Origin: Spirosoma validum
GTDB taxonomy: Bacteria; Bacteroidota; Bacteroidia; Cytophagales; Spirosomataceae
DNA length: 44,161 bases
Reading direction: 5' to 3'
Assembly: GCF_014699035.1 (NCBI RefSeq)
Contig: NZ_JACXAA010000028.1
Location: forward strand, 1 to 44,161
The position numbers and the translations under genes are program-made. The notes beneath the pieces were generated by a model, which saw only the letters and a program-made list of their open reading frames with translations, had not been told where the DNA came from and did no database searches. Of the stretch, positions 8,201 to 15,988 are shown one piece after another (positions within the stretch are counted from its first letter, which is position 1; the number at the start of each line of letters is the position of its first letter).

Positions 8201-10926
8201 GTCAGGGTTGGACTACTACCGGTATTGTACATGCCCCCCCCACTATCTGCGTTGCCGCCCGTGATCACGACCCCGTCCAGGATGGCCGTGCTGGTCAATC
8301 CGTTGTTGTCGTTGTAAATCACCGAGCCCGTGCTGCCCTGGGGGATGGTGAGGGTGGTGGAGGAAACCTGCCCCGCCACGGGGTTGACCCCCGCCCGCTG
8401 GGAAAGACTCGTCTCCCCGCCCGCAAAGCCCCCGTAGATGGCCACCCCATTCTTCATCACAAACGATACTCCCCCCGTCGTGCGGCTGTAACGGCCGCTG
8501 GCCACCCAGACTTGCTGCACCCCACTGGCGTCGATCATGGCCTGCAAGTCTCCGCTGGCATTGGCCCACGAGCTGCCGTCGCCCGTACCGCTGCCGCCCT
8601 GTTTGACGTAGCGGATGGGCTGGCTGGGAGCGCTCACGCTCAAACTGAAAGCCGTGCTGGTGACACTATTGCAGGCCCCGCTGACGACCAGTGAATAGCT
8701 GCCCGCATCCGAGGGCTGCACGTTAGTCAGGGTGAGGGTAGCCGAGGTCTGGCCCGTGACGGGGCTACTGAGGTTGTCTTTGTACCACTGGTAGCTGGTG
8801 ACGCTGCCCGTGACGCTGGCAGGGGCACTGATGTTACTGCCGGTTGTTACGTTGCTGGCCGACGGGGGCTGGCTGGTGATGGCTAAGGGCTGAGTGGGGC
8901 TACCCTGGTATTCGTAGGCCCCGATGTCGACGCGCCCGTTCTGATAGAAGCGGGGGTTGCCCGCCAGGTCGGTTGTACCAGTAGTCGTCGCATTACTGTT
9001 GGGGTCACCCGCGTTGATGGCGATCGAGCAGGCGTTGAGCCTATAGTCAGTGCTACTGGCAAAGGGCGAACGGGTAGCGGTGAGGTTGGTGGGGCCACTG
9101 CTGGTGTAATCGCTCTCGCCCGCCCCGATCAAACTGTAGTCAGCGGTGGTGCTGCCCTCCGAGTCGTTGGTGATGCTGGCGCTGGTGGCCTCCTGGTTGT
9201 CCCACAGGAGGCAGTTGGTCAGCCGGGCCTGGGTCCCCGCATAGTTGTTGCGCAGGGCGGCTCCACTAGCGGCCCGGTTGGCCGTCAGGGTGCAGTTGAT
9301 CAGGGTGGGCGTGCTTTCGATTATACTATAGAGGGCGCCCCCATCGCCCCGGGCAGTGTTGCCCCTGAGCAGGCAGTTGAGCAGCACCGGACTATTGTTC
9401 ACACTGGCGATGCCCGCCCCCTGGTTGGCGGAGTTGTCCTGAATAACGCAGTTAGTCAGGCTGGGACTGCTTCTGCCATTGAACATGCCCCCCCCATCAG
9501 CCCTCGCCGAGTTGGCGCTGAAGACGCAGTTGGTTAGGGTTGGACTACTACCGGTATTGTAGATGCCCCCCCCATCGCTCGCTGAGTTGGCGCTGAAGAC
9601 GCAGTTGGTCAGGCTGGGACTACTGTAGACATTGTAGATGCCCCCCCCATTATTACTCGCTGAGTTGGCGCTGAAGACGCAGTTGGTCAGGCTGGGACTA
9701 CTGTAGACATTGTAGATACCCCCCCCACTATCTGCGTTGCCGCCCGTGATCACGACCCCGTCCAGGATGGCCGTACCGGTCAATCCGTTTTCGTTGTAAA
9801 TCACCGAGCCCGTGCTGCCCTGGATGGTAAGGGTGGTGGAGGAGACCTGCCCCGCCACGGGGTTGACCCCCGCCCGCTGGGAAAGACTCGTCTCCCCGCC
9901 CGCAAAGCCCCCGTAGATGGCCACCCCATTCTTCATCACAAACGATACTCCCCCCGTCGTGCGGCTGTAACGGCCGCTGGCCACCCAGACTTGCTGCACC
10001 CCACTGGCGTCGATCATGGTCTGCAAATCCCCGCTAGCGTTGTCCCATGAGGAGCCGTCGCCCGTGCCTGTGGCCTTGACGTAGCGGATAGGGTAAGTTG
10101 GAGCAACATAGGTGATGATGACCAGCCCGTTGCCTGAGTTGCCCGTTGCTCCCGATACCAGGCTTAGGCTAGTACCCGTATAGTAGGAGCCGCCACCACC
10201 ACCCACACCATAGGAGTAGCCACCACCACCACCGGAGTAGCCACCACCACCACCACCACCATTACTAGCACCACCAGCAGCACCAGCACCACCACCACCA
10301 AAGCCACCATTTCCAAAAGAGCTAGACCCGCCAGCTCCTCCATTCACAAAGGCTTTACCACCAGCAGTACCACCACCATTGCCTAGCAGGCCACCACCAC
10401 CACCACCATCACCACTACCACCACCACGACCATAGAAGCCACCACCACCACCACGAAAGCTACCACCACCTTCGGGAGTTGTCTGGCCGTGTTTGGTCGG
10501 GTAGTCAACGGAACCTGCACCCCCGCCCCCGCCCGCAATCACCAGCGGGGTAGGGTCCGTCGTACTGCCCGGGGGAGCCACCACAAACGAGCCCCCGCCC
10601 CCGGCGGCTCGGCCACTCAGCGACTGGCCTACCAGGATGCTCAGGGCCTGGCCGGGGGTGACACTCACCCGGGCGGCCGCGATGGCCCCTTTGCCCGCCG
10701 ACGCGGTGCCCCCCTGAATAGCCCCCCCTTCGGCTCCCCGAGCCTCGATGGTCAGCGAGGTGACGCCTGTTGGTACGGTCCAGGTGACGATCTGGCCGGT
10801 GTAGGAAAAACTCTGGGTGGTAGTCGTCACCGACTGGGCCTGAGTGAGGAAGCTCAGGAAGTTCAGCAGTCCTAAAATAAGTAGGCTCCCCAGAGCCTGA
10901 TGAAGCGAGTAAAGAGTTGGTCTCAT
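5290..10926 (-). CDS. Giant secreted glycine-rich / beta-helix / Ig-like protein
   Basis: A 1878-residue exported protein. It has a signal peptide (1-30, ending LTQAQ) and a glycine-rich domain (about 32-275) opening with the TFTVP-like strand IVTWTVPTGVTSLTIEARG. Two large copies of a right-handed beta-helix unit follow (starting PIRYVK near residues 280 and 770), each with repeats such as SSPSLTNCVFSANSA and GGG(I/M)YN and a 'choice-of-anchor Q'-like end (NAGDPN, TDLAGNPR, IGAYEYQG). Each copy is followed by an Ig-like domain with SYQWYKDN. The C-terminal third has further Ig-like/PKD-like units, a putative-Ig domain (GLPPGLRF, ITGTPTQAG; about 1640-1725) and the shared domain ending DADKVEYFQQ (about 1742-1878). 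It probably acts at the cell surface in adhesion or carbohydrate binding. It follows the hybrid regulator gene by 135 bp. Confidence 0.85.
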   Translation of the reverse strand: MRPTLYSLHQALGSLLILGLLNFLSFLTQAQSVTTTTQSFSYTGQIVTWTVPTGVTSLTIEARGAEGGAIQGGTASAGKGAIAAARVSVTPGQALSILVGQSLSGRAAGGGGSFVVAPPGSTTDPTPLVIAGGGGGAGSVDYPTKHGQTTPEGGGSFRGGGGGFYGRGGGSGDGGGGGGLLGNGGGTAGGKAFVNGGAGGSSSFGNGGFGGGGAGAAGGASNGGGGGGGYSGGGGGYSYGVGGGGGSYYTGTSLSLVSGATGNSGNGLVIITYVAPTYPIRYVKATGTGDGSSWDNASGDLQTMIDASGVQQVWVASGRYSRTTGGVSFVMKNGVAIYGGFAGGETSLSQRAGVNPVAGQVSSTTLTIQGSTGSVIYNENGLTGTAILDGVVITGGNADSGGGIYNVYSSPSLTNCVFSANSASNNGGGIYNVYSSPSLTNCVFSANSASDGGGIYNTGSSPTLTNCVFSANSARADGGGMFNGRSSPSLTNCVIQDNSANQGAGIASVNNSPVLLNCLLRGNTARGDGGALYSIIESTPTLINCTLTANRAASGAALRNNYAGTQARLTNCLLWDNQEATSASITNDSEGSTTADYSLIGAGESDYTSSGPTNLTATRSPFASSTDYRLNACSIAINAGDPNSNATTTGTTDLAGNPRFYQNGRVDIGAYEYQGSPTQPLAITSQPPSASNVTTGSNISAPASVTGSVTSYQWYKDNLSSPVTGQTSATLTLTNVQPSDAGSYSLVVSGACNSVTSTAFSLSVSAPSQPIRYVKQGGSGTGDGSSWANASGDLQAMIDASGVQQVWVASGRYSRTTGGVSFVMKNGVAIYGGFAGGETSLSQRAGVNPVAGQVSSTTLTIPQGSTGSVIYNDNNGLTSTAILDGVVITGGNADSGGGMYNTGSSPTLTNCAFSSNSAGAIGSGGGMLNDNSSPTLTNCVFSGNSASYGGGMYNTGSSPTLTNCVFSVNSAGANGSGAGMYSFDSSPRLTNCVFSVNSSNGSGGGMFNAGSSSPTLTNCVFSSNSARDDGGGIFNLSSGPRLAGCVIKGNLANQGAGIANYRNSSSILLNCLLSGNTARGDGGALYSIEGSTPTLINCTLTANRAASGAALRNNNTGTQARLTNCILWDNQEATSASITNDSGGSTTADYSLVGAGESDYTSSGPTNLTATSSPFASSTDFSLNACSVAIDKGDNTANTTPTDLAGNARRVRTIDLGAYEYQGSPAQPLAITQQPASASSVQVGASVSVPVSVSGSVSGYQWYKDNLNSPVSGQTSSTLTLSNVQLSAAGSYSLVVSGVCNSLTSTAFSLSVSSPVPIIAGLAASPSAVCVGSPVTFTASVGNVTGSYTYTLTNGSNPLTGRASGNFNQAVTASGSGSQSFTLTVSANDQSTSTSTNLTVNPLPQAGLVSSGALSCAVTSVTLTASGGSSYTFANGNGVVGTPGSANTLVVSSPGTYSVTVANASGCVSTTFVTVNGTTQPPTPPNLLASATTTVDQPISVTASGCSGALDWTLLGGTGSANGNIYTLTTPGNYTLSATCAQNGCTSSATSLTLSIQSGTFRLIAPTYDCQTGALTFRTQGGDGSLIEYFAIGITPWSPTPQHTVEAELREDPKKVELLARQSGVTVSYRFDLPAYCAGLPTPPQSSTNPEPTLAQGIPAQTAYQQQSYRFDIPAGTFVDPQGEDIRYYVLGLPPGLRFNGASITGTPTQAGMNTVTVIGVDPLGQTANTSFELRVLAPVPDLTVIVYLRPSLVYGPSPISLVVDVAENNGVDSRGQITVRIPKVSGLSLNFDAGVSKVGNRYVQNGAWTFSVDNANYYELTTNRSVGGGDRLSFSLSGVLSLGATSGQLSVSAVVLGGGEVRLSNNSDADKVEYFQQ
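8234..8616. repeat. Intragenic long direct repeat, downstream-coded copy
   Basis: Nearly identical to 9719-10089 except for small indels. On the minus strand it codes the start of the second beta-helix unit (PIRYVK to DGVVITGGNADSGGG). The two copies are about 1.48 kb apart in direct orientation within one gene. Confidence 0.85.
9719..10089. repeat. Intragenic long direct repeat, upstream-coded copy
   Basis: Partner of 8234-8616, coding the start of the first beta-helix unit. Similarity resumes further along the units: 9090-9360 resembles 7430-7700. The near-identity at the DNA level points to a recent tandem duplication or gene conversion. Confidence 0.85.
10190..10455. repeat. CCA/GGT-rich microsatellite-like tract
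   Basis: Many short runs of CCACCACCACCA on the plus strand, coding glycine runs of four to eight residues in the glycine-rich domain. Such triplet tracts are prone to in-frame length change. Confidence 0.75.
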
Positions 10927-10986
10927 ACGAAAGAAGAAAGTAACACCTATAGTGGGGCTAAAGGTAAACCGGCTCTCGCGAACCGA

Positions 10987-11024
10987 CTCTCACGCTGGTA
11001 ACACATTCTCTCACTGTGGTAACA
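10987..11024. promoter_or_regulatory. Pair of 17-bp direct repeats upstream of the giant gene
   Basis: CTCTCACGCTGGTAACA at 10987-11003 and CTCTCACTGTGGTAACA at 11008-11024 differ at two positions and have a 21-bp period (two helical turns). They sit 61-98 bp upstream of the start codon of the 5290-10926 gene (minus strand), right after the stop of the AraC-output regulator at 11062. AraC-type domains commonly bind such tandem half-sites, so this is a candidate operator; the link to this regulator is inferred. Confidence 0.6.
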
Positions 11025-11061
11025 GAAACCAAAAAAAGCGCCTTTTCAGACGCTATACGGG

Positions 11062-14000
11062 TTATTCACGGGCGTTTTTAGCGAACCGGGACGGCGGTTC
11101 ACCGAACTGTTCACGGAAACACTGGCCAAAATAAGACGGGCTCTCGAAGCCCACCGCGTAAGCCGTCTGGCTCACCGAGAACCCCTGCTGCAACAGTGCC
11201 ACCGACTGTTTCAGCCGGTAGGTCCGGATAAAATCAGTCGCTGAAAGCCCCGTCAGAGCTTTCAGTTTGCGGTAAAGCTGCATCCGGCTCAGGCCGGCCT
11301 GGCTGGCCAGTTCTTCTCCACCAAACGTCGCATCGTCCAGGTGCTGCTGCACGATCTGGTAGAGCTTGTCCAGAAACGGATGCGGGGGCTCGGGCGCCGA
11401 CGCGGCCACGGGTAGCTGTAAGTCGGCCCGGATTCTTTCCCCCCGTCGACGCTGGGTAGTGAGCAGGTTGTTTACCCGCAGCAGCAGCTCGGGCAGGTGA
11501 AACGGTTTGTCCACATAGTCGTCGGCCCCCAGGCGCAGCCCCTGCATCCGGTTGTCGAGGCTCACTTTAGCCGTGAGCAGGATTACCGGAATATGGTCGG
11601 TACGGGCGTCGGTTTTAAGGTACTCACAGAGGGCAAATCCGTCCAGGCGGGGCATCATTACGTCACTAATGATCAGGTCGGGCATAGCTTCCCGGGCCTG
11701 TTCCAGCCCATCCAGCCCATCCACCGCCCGGTGCACCTGGTAGCTGGCCGGTAAACTCTGGGTGATGAACTGGGCCATATCGTCGTTGTCTTCCACCAGC
11801 AGGACCAACGCCGTTTCAGGCTCGTGGAGGGCTGTGAACCCGCCTGACGGGGGGAACTCATTCGGCGGGGGGGCAAGCGGTTGGCTACCCAACGCGGGTA
11901 GGTAGGGCAGCTCGACCCAGAAGGTCGTTCCCCGGCCCGGCTGGCTTTCGACCCGGATCTGCCCATTCTGCAGATCAACCAGTTCCTTGACCAGGGCCAG
12001 GCCAATACCCGTACCGGGCGACTGGTGGCTGGTACGGGTATTGGCCTGGTAGAAGCGATTGAACAGGTGCGGAAGTTGCCCGGCAGCGATCCCGATGCCC
12101 GTGTCGGCCACCCGCAACTGAAGACCTGACCCCACATCCGTCCGCAGCGTTACGGTAACGGTTCCCGGACTGGCGGGCGTACCAGGGGTAAACTTGAGGG
12201 CGTTGGCGACTAGGTTGGTCACGATCCGTTCCAGCTTATCGGCATCAAACCAGTACGTATGTATTCCCTCGGCCTGATACGCCAGGGCGATGTGGTTCGC
12301 CCTGGCCGCTTCGGCGAACGTGTGAACAATCCCATTGACCACTTCATCCGGTCGTCCCCGTACGACTGTAACGGTCATCAAATTAGCATCCAGCCGGGCC
12401 AGCTCCATCAACTGATTGATCAGCCCCAACAGTTGCTGCGCGTTCCGTTCGATCAACGCCAGTCGATTTCCGTACTGGCTCTGGCTCAGTTCCCGTAGCA
12501 GGGCTTCGGCGGGGGAAAGAATCAACGTCAGTGGCGTACGAAACTCGTGGGTGATGTTGGCAAAAAAACGGGTCTTCATCTCATCCACGATCCGGAGCTG
12601 CTCGGCTTCCCGTTGCTGGGCCAGTTGCCGCTGGGCGTTTCGATCGCGTTGGGTGCGATAGCGGACATACAGCCGAAGCAGCCCAATCCCGCTCAGGATG
12701 TACAGCAGATACGCCAGATTAGTGCGCCACCAGGGGGGGGTGACCGTGATCGACAGGGTATGCACGTGGCGGCTCCACTGGCCGGTGGTGTTGGTGGCAT
12801 TGACCCGCAGCCCGTAGTGCCCCGGCGGTAACTGGGTATACGTAGCCACGGGTGAGCCGCCCGCCCCGACCCAGTCCGCATCGTAGCCCGTTAACTGGTA
12901 TCGGTAGCGAAGTTTAGCGGGCTGAGCATACTGTAGACCCGCAAAACTCACACTAATGGTGTTTTGACGGTAGGGGACCACCAGCTCGCTCAGGCTGTTT
13001 AGGGGCGCGGGCAGCAGGCCCTTACCGGGCGTAATGGATACCGGCTGGTTGTTGATTTTCAGGTCCGTCAGGGCCACCATCGGCTGAAAGTGGTCGTTTT
13101 GTATCGTGCCCGGATCAAGGATGGTCCAGCCGTCGGGACCGCCAAAGGCCAGCCGTCCATCGGGCAGCCGCAGGTGATGGAATCGGTTGAACTCATCGCC
13201 CAGTAAACCATCGATGGTGCTGAGGACACGGACCTGGCGGGTTATGGGGTGAAATCGGCACAACCCCTTGTTGGTACTAAGCCACAAATACCCCCTGTCG
13301 TCAGCCACGACCGAGTAAATGGTATTATCCGGCAGACCGTTGTCCGTCGTAAATACCTGCCCCCGCAACCTCGTTTTATCGAAGCAGATCAGCCCCGCGT
13401 GACTACCGATCCACAAAATAGTAGACCGCGTTGGGTCGGGCTGCAGGCCCAGCAATAAATTCGAAGGCAGCTGGGCTAAGGGAGTAGCCTGATTAATGAC
13501 CGTAACCTGTTTGGTAGCCCGCTCAATCCGGATCAGCCCGTGCTGATGATCCGTAATCCAGATCGCCTGCCTATCCGCCACGATATCCTGCGGCACAATT
13601 CGGGGTGCCACCACCTGCCGCAGCTGATCGGCGGATAACCAGCGGGTCCACGACCGGCGCAGCGTATCGAAGACCGCTACGTGGCCGTCATTGTCCACCG
13701 TCCACACACGTCCGTCCGGATCGACATGCAATCCGCTAATGCCTAACCGGTTATCGGTGGTGGGTTTGGCCGTGGGTATGGGCGGCAGCAACACGAATCG
13801 TTGCTGGGCCTCATCCAGATAACCGGCCTGGTAACGCAGGGCCACCCAGAGCCGGTTCCTGACGTCGTAGGCAGAGCGCAGATTATAGCTCAACGGGCCC
13901 AGGACACCCTTGCTCAGCGACCAGCCAAAACTCTTCGTCAGCGACACGCCAAATTCCTGCTGAAAAAGATCCGCCTGGAAACTCAACTGATTGGGATAGA

Positions 14001-15180
14001 CGGCCAGGGAAGGCCCGGCCGGATCGATTAGGTGAATGCCAGCCGCATCGGTACCCACCCAGATTAACCCCGATTGATCAACCAGCAGCGATTCAGACCC
14101 CAGCGATGCTGGTTCCAGCTCGCCCAGTACGACGGGCCCCCGAGTCGGGTCGTAGCGGTAAACCCGGTTAAAGGCCATACCATAATCCTGGCCATTGGGA
14201 CCCGTATAAAACCAGCACAGGTAAGTGGCCGAAACCGACGGCAGGGGGAATTGGCGGATCCGGTTCGTAACCGGATCAAACACCAGGAGCTGATGGTGGT
14301 AGGCCCACATGATCTCCCCATTGCTGCGCTCATGCAGCTGGATGGTACCACCGGCGCGCGCCGGCAGATAATCGACGTTGATGGCCTGCGGCAAACGAAC
14401 GGTCCGAAGCTGGCCGGTAGCCGGATTAAGCTGACGAAGGGCCGTTTGACCCAGCAGCCAGATGCGATTACCCCGCCGACTGGCGAGTACCCCCCGAATG
14501 GTGTCATTAGGCAGGCCGTGGCGTTGGGGCGTGTAGTGGCGAATCGTCTGATGGGCCCAGTCATAGCACCAGACGCCCCCAGTGAGCTGGGTTCCCCACA
14601 GATTTCCCTGGGGATCAATCGTCCAGCCCCGCCGGGCAAAGTGCATCGGCTGGCGGCCCATCAGGGCTCGCTGGCTGATGGGCTCAATGTGTTGGGTGTG
14701 GGGGTTCAGGCGGTCGATTTCTCCTGATTCGTGCTCGATCCAGATGTGCCCGTGAGTGTCGCTGGCCAGACTGATGATCACGTCGGAGGAAAGCGTGGAG
14801 GTATCCCCCTGTCGGTGATGAAACACGGTAAACTGCCTCCCGTCGTAGCGCGCCAGGCCATTGCGGGTACCCACCCAGACTAACCCATCGGCATCCTGAA
14901 TCAGACCCGAGACAAACGATTGGGGCAGGCCGTCTTTGGTGGTGAGCACCCGGATGGGTTTGCGAACGGGCTGGGCTTGCAGGCCGGTTAGTGGTGCGTA
15001 ACAGCTCCAGACCAAAAATAAACTTGTTACCAGTTTGCCGATCCCTGAGTTACGCCCGGCTAGTATTCCCCCAATTCTCACGCTCCAGAGTGATAGGCTA
15101 AGTATGGCACTAAATATACGTTGAAATCGATGGGCGGGACTGGTTGTTGAACCAAAAGTTTGCTTAGGCGATCGCGTCAC
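11062..15180 (-). CDS. Hybrid two-component sensor kinase/response regulator with AraC output (HTCS)
   Basis: A 1372-residue one-protein signalling system in the inner membrane. Order: N-terminal extension and signal-like segment (about 48-70, LVTSLFLVWS...LQAQ); periplasmic two-component-regulator propeller repeats (about 75-750, e.g. GLPQSFVSGLIQDADGLVWV); Y_Y_Y domain (about 755-812); a membrane helix (about 820-842); HisKA with the H-box FFANITHEFRTPL (His near 878); HATPase with N, G1 and G2 boxes (NLVANALKFTPG, DTGIGI, GTGIGLALVKEL); a receiver with VEDNDD and the phospho-Asp in ISDVMMPRLDG (near 1173); and an AraC/HTH_18 domain (about 1283-1372). In Bacteroidetes such proteins typically sense a ligand outside the inner membrane, often a glycan, and activate neighbouring genes. 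The start is uncertain because the signal segment begins about 48 residues in. It probably regulates the downstream giant protein. Confidence 0.93.
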   Translation of the reverse strand: MTRSPKQTFGSTTSPAHRFQRIFSAILSLSLWSVRIGGILAGRNSGIGKLVTSLFLVWSCYAPLTGLQAQPVRKPIRVLTTKDGLPQSFVSGLIQDADGLVWVGTRNGLARYDGRQFTVFHHRQGDTSTLSSDVIISLASDTHGHIWIEHESGEIDRLNPHTQHIEPISQRALMGRQPMHFARRGWTIDPQGNLWGTQLTGGVWCYDWAHQTIRHYTPQRHGLPNDTIRGVLASRRGNRIWLLGQTALRQLNPATGQLRTVRLPQAINVDYLPARAGGTIQLHERSNGEIMWAYHHQLLVFDPVTNRIRQFPLPSVSATYLCWFYTGPNGQDYGMAFNRVYRYDPTRGPVVLGELEPASLGSESLLVDQSGLIWVGTDAAGIHLIDPAGPSLAVYPNQLSFQADLFQQEFGVSLTKSFGWSLSKGVLGPLSYNLRSAYDVRNRLWVALRYQAGYLDEAQQRFVLLPPIPTAKPTTDNRLGISGLHVDPDGRVWTVDNDGHVAVFDTLRRSWTRWLSADQLRQVVAPRIVPQDIVADRQAIWITDHQHGLIRIERATKQVTVINQATPLAQLPSNLLLGLQPDPTRSTILWIGSHAGLICFDKTRLRGQVFTTDNGLPDNTIYSVVADDRGYLWLSTNKGLCRFHPITRQVRVLSTIDGLLGDEFNRFHHLRLPDGRLAFGGPDGWTILDPGTIQNDHFQPMVALTDLKINNQPVSITPGKGLLPAPLNSLSELVVPYRQNTISVSFAGLQYAQPAKLRYRYQLTGYDADWVGAGGSPVATYTQLPPGHYGLRVNATNTTGQWSRHVHTLSITVTPPWWRTNLAYLLYILSGIGLLRLYVRYRTQRDRNAQRQLAQQREAEQLRIVDEMKTRFFANITHEFRTPLTLILSPAEALLRELSQSQYGNRLALIERNAQQLLGLINQLMELARLDANLMTVTVVRGRPDEVVNGIVHTFAEAARANHIALAYQAEGIHTYWFDADKLERIVTNLVANALKFTPGTPASPGTVTVTLRTDVGSGLQLRVADTGIGIAAGQLPHLFNRFYQANTRTSHQSPGTGIGLALVKELVDLQNGQIRVESQPGRGTTFWVELPYLPALGSQPLAPPPNEFPPSGGFTALHEPETALVLLVEDNDDMAQFITQSLPASYQVHRAVDGLDGLEQAREAMPDLIISDVMMPRLDGFALCEYLKTDARTDHIPVILLTAKVSLDNRMQGLRLGADDYVDKPFHLPELLLRVNNLLTTQRRRGERIRADLQLPVAASAPEPPHPFLDKLYQIVQQHLDDATFGGEELASQAGLSRMQLYRKLKALTGLSATDFIRTYRLKQSVALLQQGFSVSQTAYAVGFESPSYFGQCFREQFGEPPSRFAKNARE

Positions 15181-15556
15181 GCGCCGGCATAGCCGTGGTT
15201 CTGAAACCCAGTCGGCGTGTTACTGGTCAGAGGGTCAGGGGGGGTGGTCAAGCCATCGCTCAATCGACCGATGCCAGCTAGCCGGTTTGTAAGCCCCGAC
15301 TGTAGCGGGTGAGCCACGAGCGTTTCGTGAGCATGACGGCATATGGGTGGGGGAGTTTAACCTTTATGTTGGCCTCACACTGGGACGCCCTTGGTTGGCA
15401 ACTGACCAGCTACCTAATCTGGATAACGCATTAGGAATCAGGCCCAAAGACGGCCCTGCATAAATCCATCCCGTAAAACGCCCGAATTATAAATACTTAA
15501 ATAGCTATTCATCTCGTTTATGAGCGTTTATTGAGATTTAGACAATCGTTGATTAG
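15181..15556. other. Intergenic region upstream of the hybrid regulator
   Basis: About 375 bp with no supported gene. It should contain the minus-strand promoter of the hybrid regulator. I see no strong hairpin or repeat. Confidence 0.5.
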
Positions 15557-15982
15557 CTACTCCGTAGCTGCGCCTGCCTGTTTCTTAGTAATCAGCTCAA
15601 GCAGCCTGGTAGGCATCAGCGTCAAATCCACGGGCTTAATCCAATGCTCATCAAAACCTGCGGCCCGGGTCCGCTGCTGGTCTTCCGCCTGTCCGTAACC
15701 CGTTAAAGCAATGATAACTACCTCCTGGCCCCAGGGGTGTTCCCGTAACCGGCGGATGGTTTCGAACCCATCCATTCCCGGCATGCTGATGTCGAGTAAA
15801 ATGGCTTGGGGACGCCAGCTTTGGGTGCGTTCCAGGGCCTGTTGACCATTGAGACAAGTTTGAACATCGTACCCTTTTAGCTGCAAGGACATACCCAGAA
15901 TCAGGGTAGCATCGGCATTGTCATCCACCACTAAGATACGTGTGGTTGAGAATTGGGGGTTGGTAGTCGTTGTTGTAGTCAT
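15557..15982 (-). CDS. Single-domain response regulator (receiver only)
   Basis: A 141-residue CheY-like receiver. The acidic pair is D20-D21 (ILVVDDNAD), the phospho-acceptor D64 lies in ILLDISMPGMDG, the switch Thr is T94 (IIALTGYG) and the conserved Lys is K116 (WIKPVD). There is no output domain, so it presumably acts by protein contact or in a phosphorelay. It starts 6 bp after the sensor kinase stop, so the two genes form an operon and are likely cognate partners. Confidence 0.93.
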   Translation of the reverse strand: MTTTTTTNPQFSTTRILVVDDNADATLILGMSLQLKGYDVQTCLNGQQALERTQSWRPQAILLDISMPGMDGFETIRRLREHPWGQEVVIIALTGYGQAEDQQRTRAAGFDEHWIKPVDLTLMPTRLLELITKKQAGAATE

Positions 15983-15988
15983 GTAGGA

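Noticed and set aside
7780..9740. Regular spaced repeats that could suggest a CRISPR array
   Set aside because: The repeats code beta-helix turns (LTNCVFS, GGGMYN) in frame, vary in sequence and have no spacer/repeat structure.
14074..14727. 217-codon plus frame under the hybrid regulator
   Set aside because: Antisense to propeller-coding DNA; no recognisable domain.
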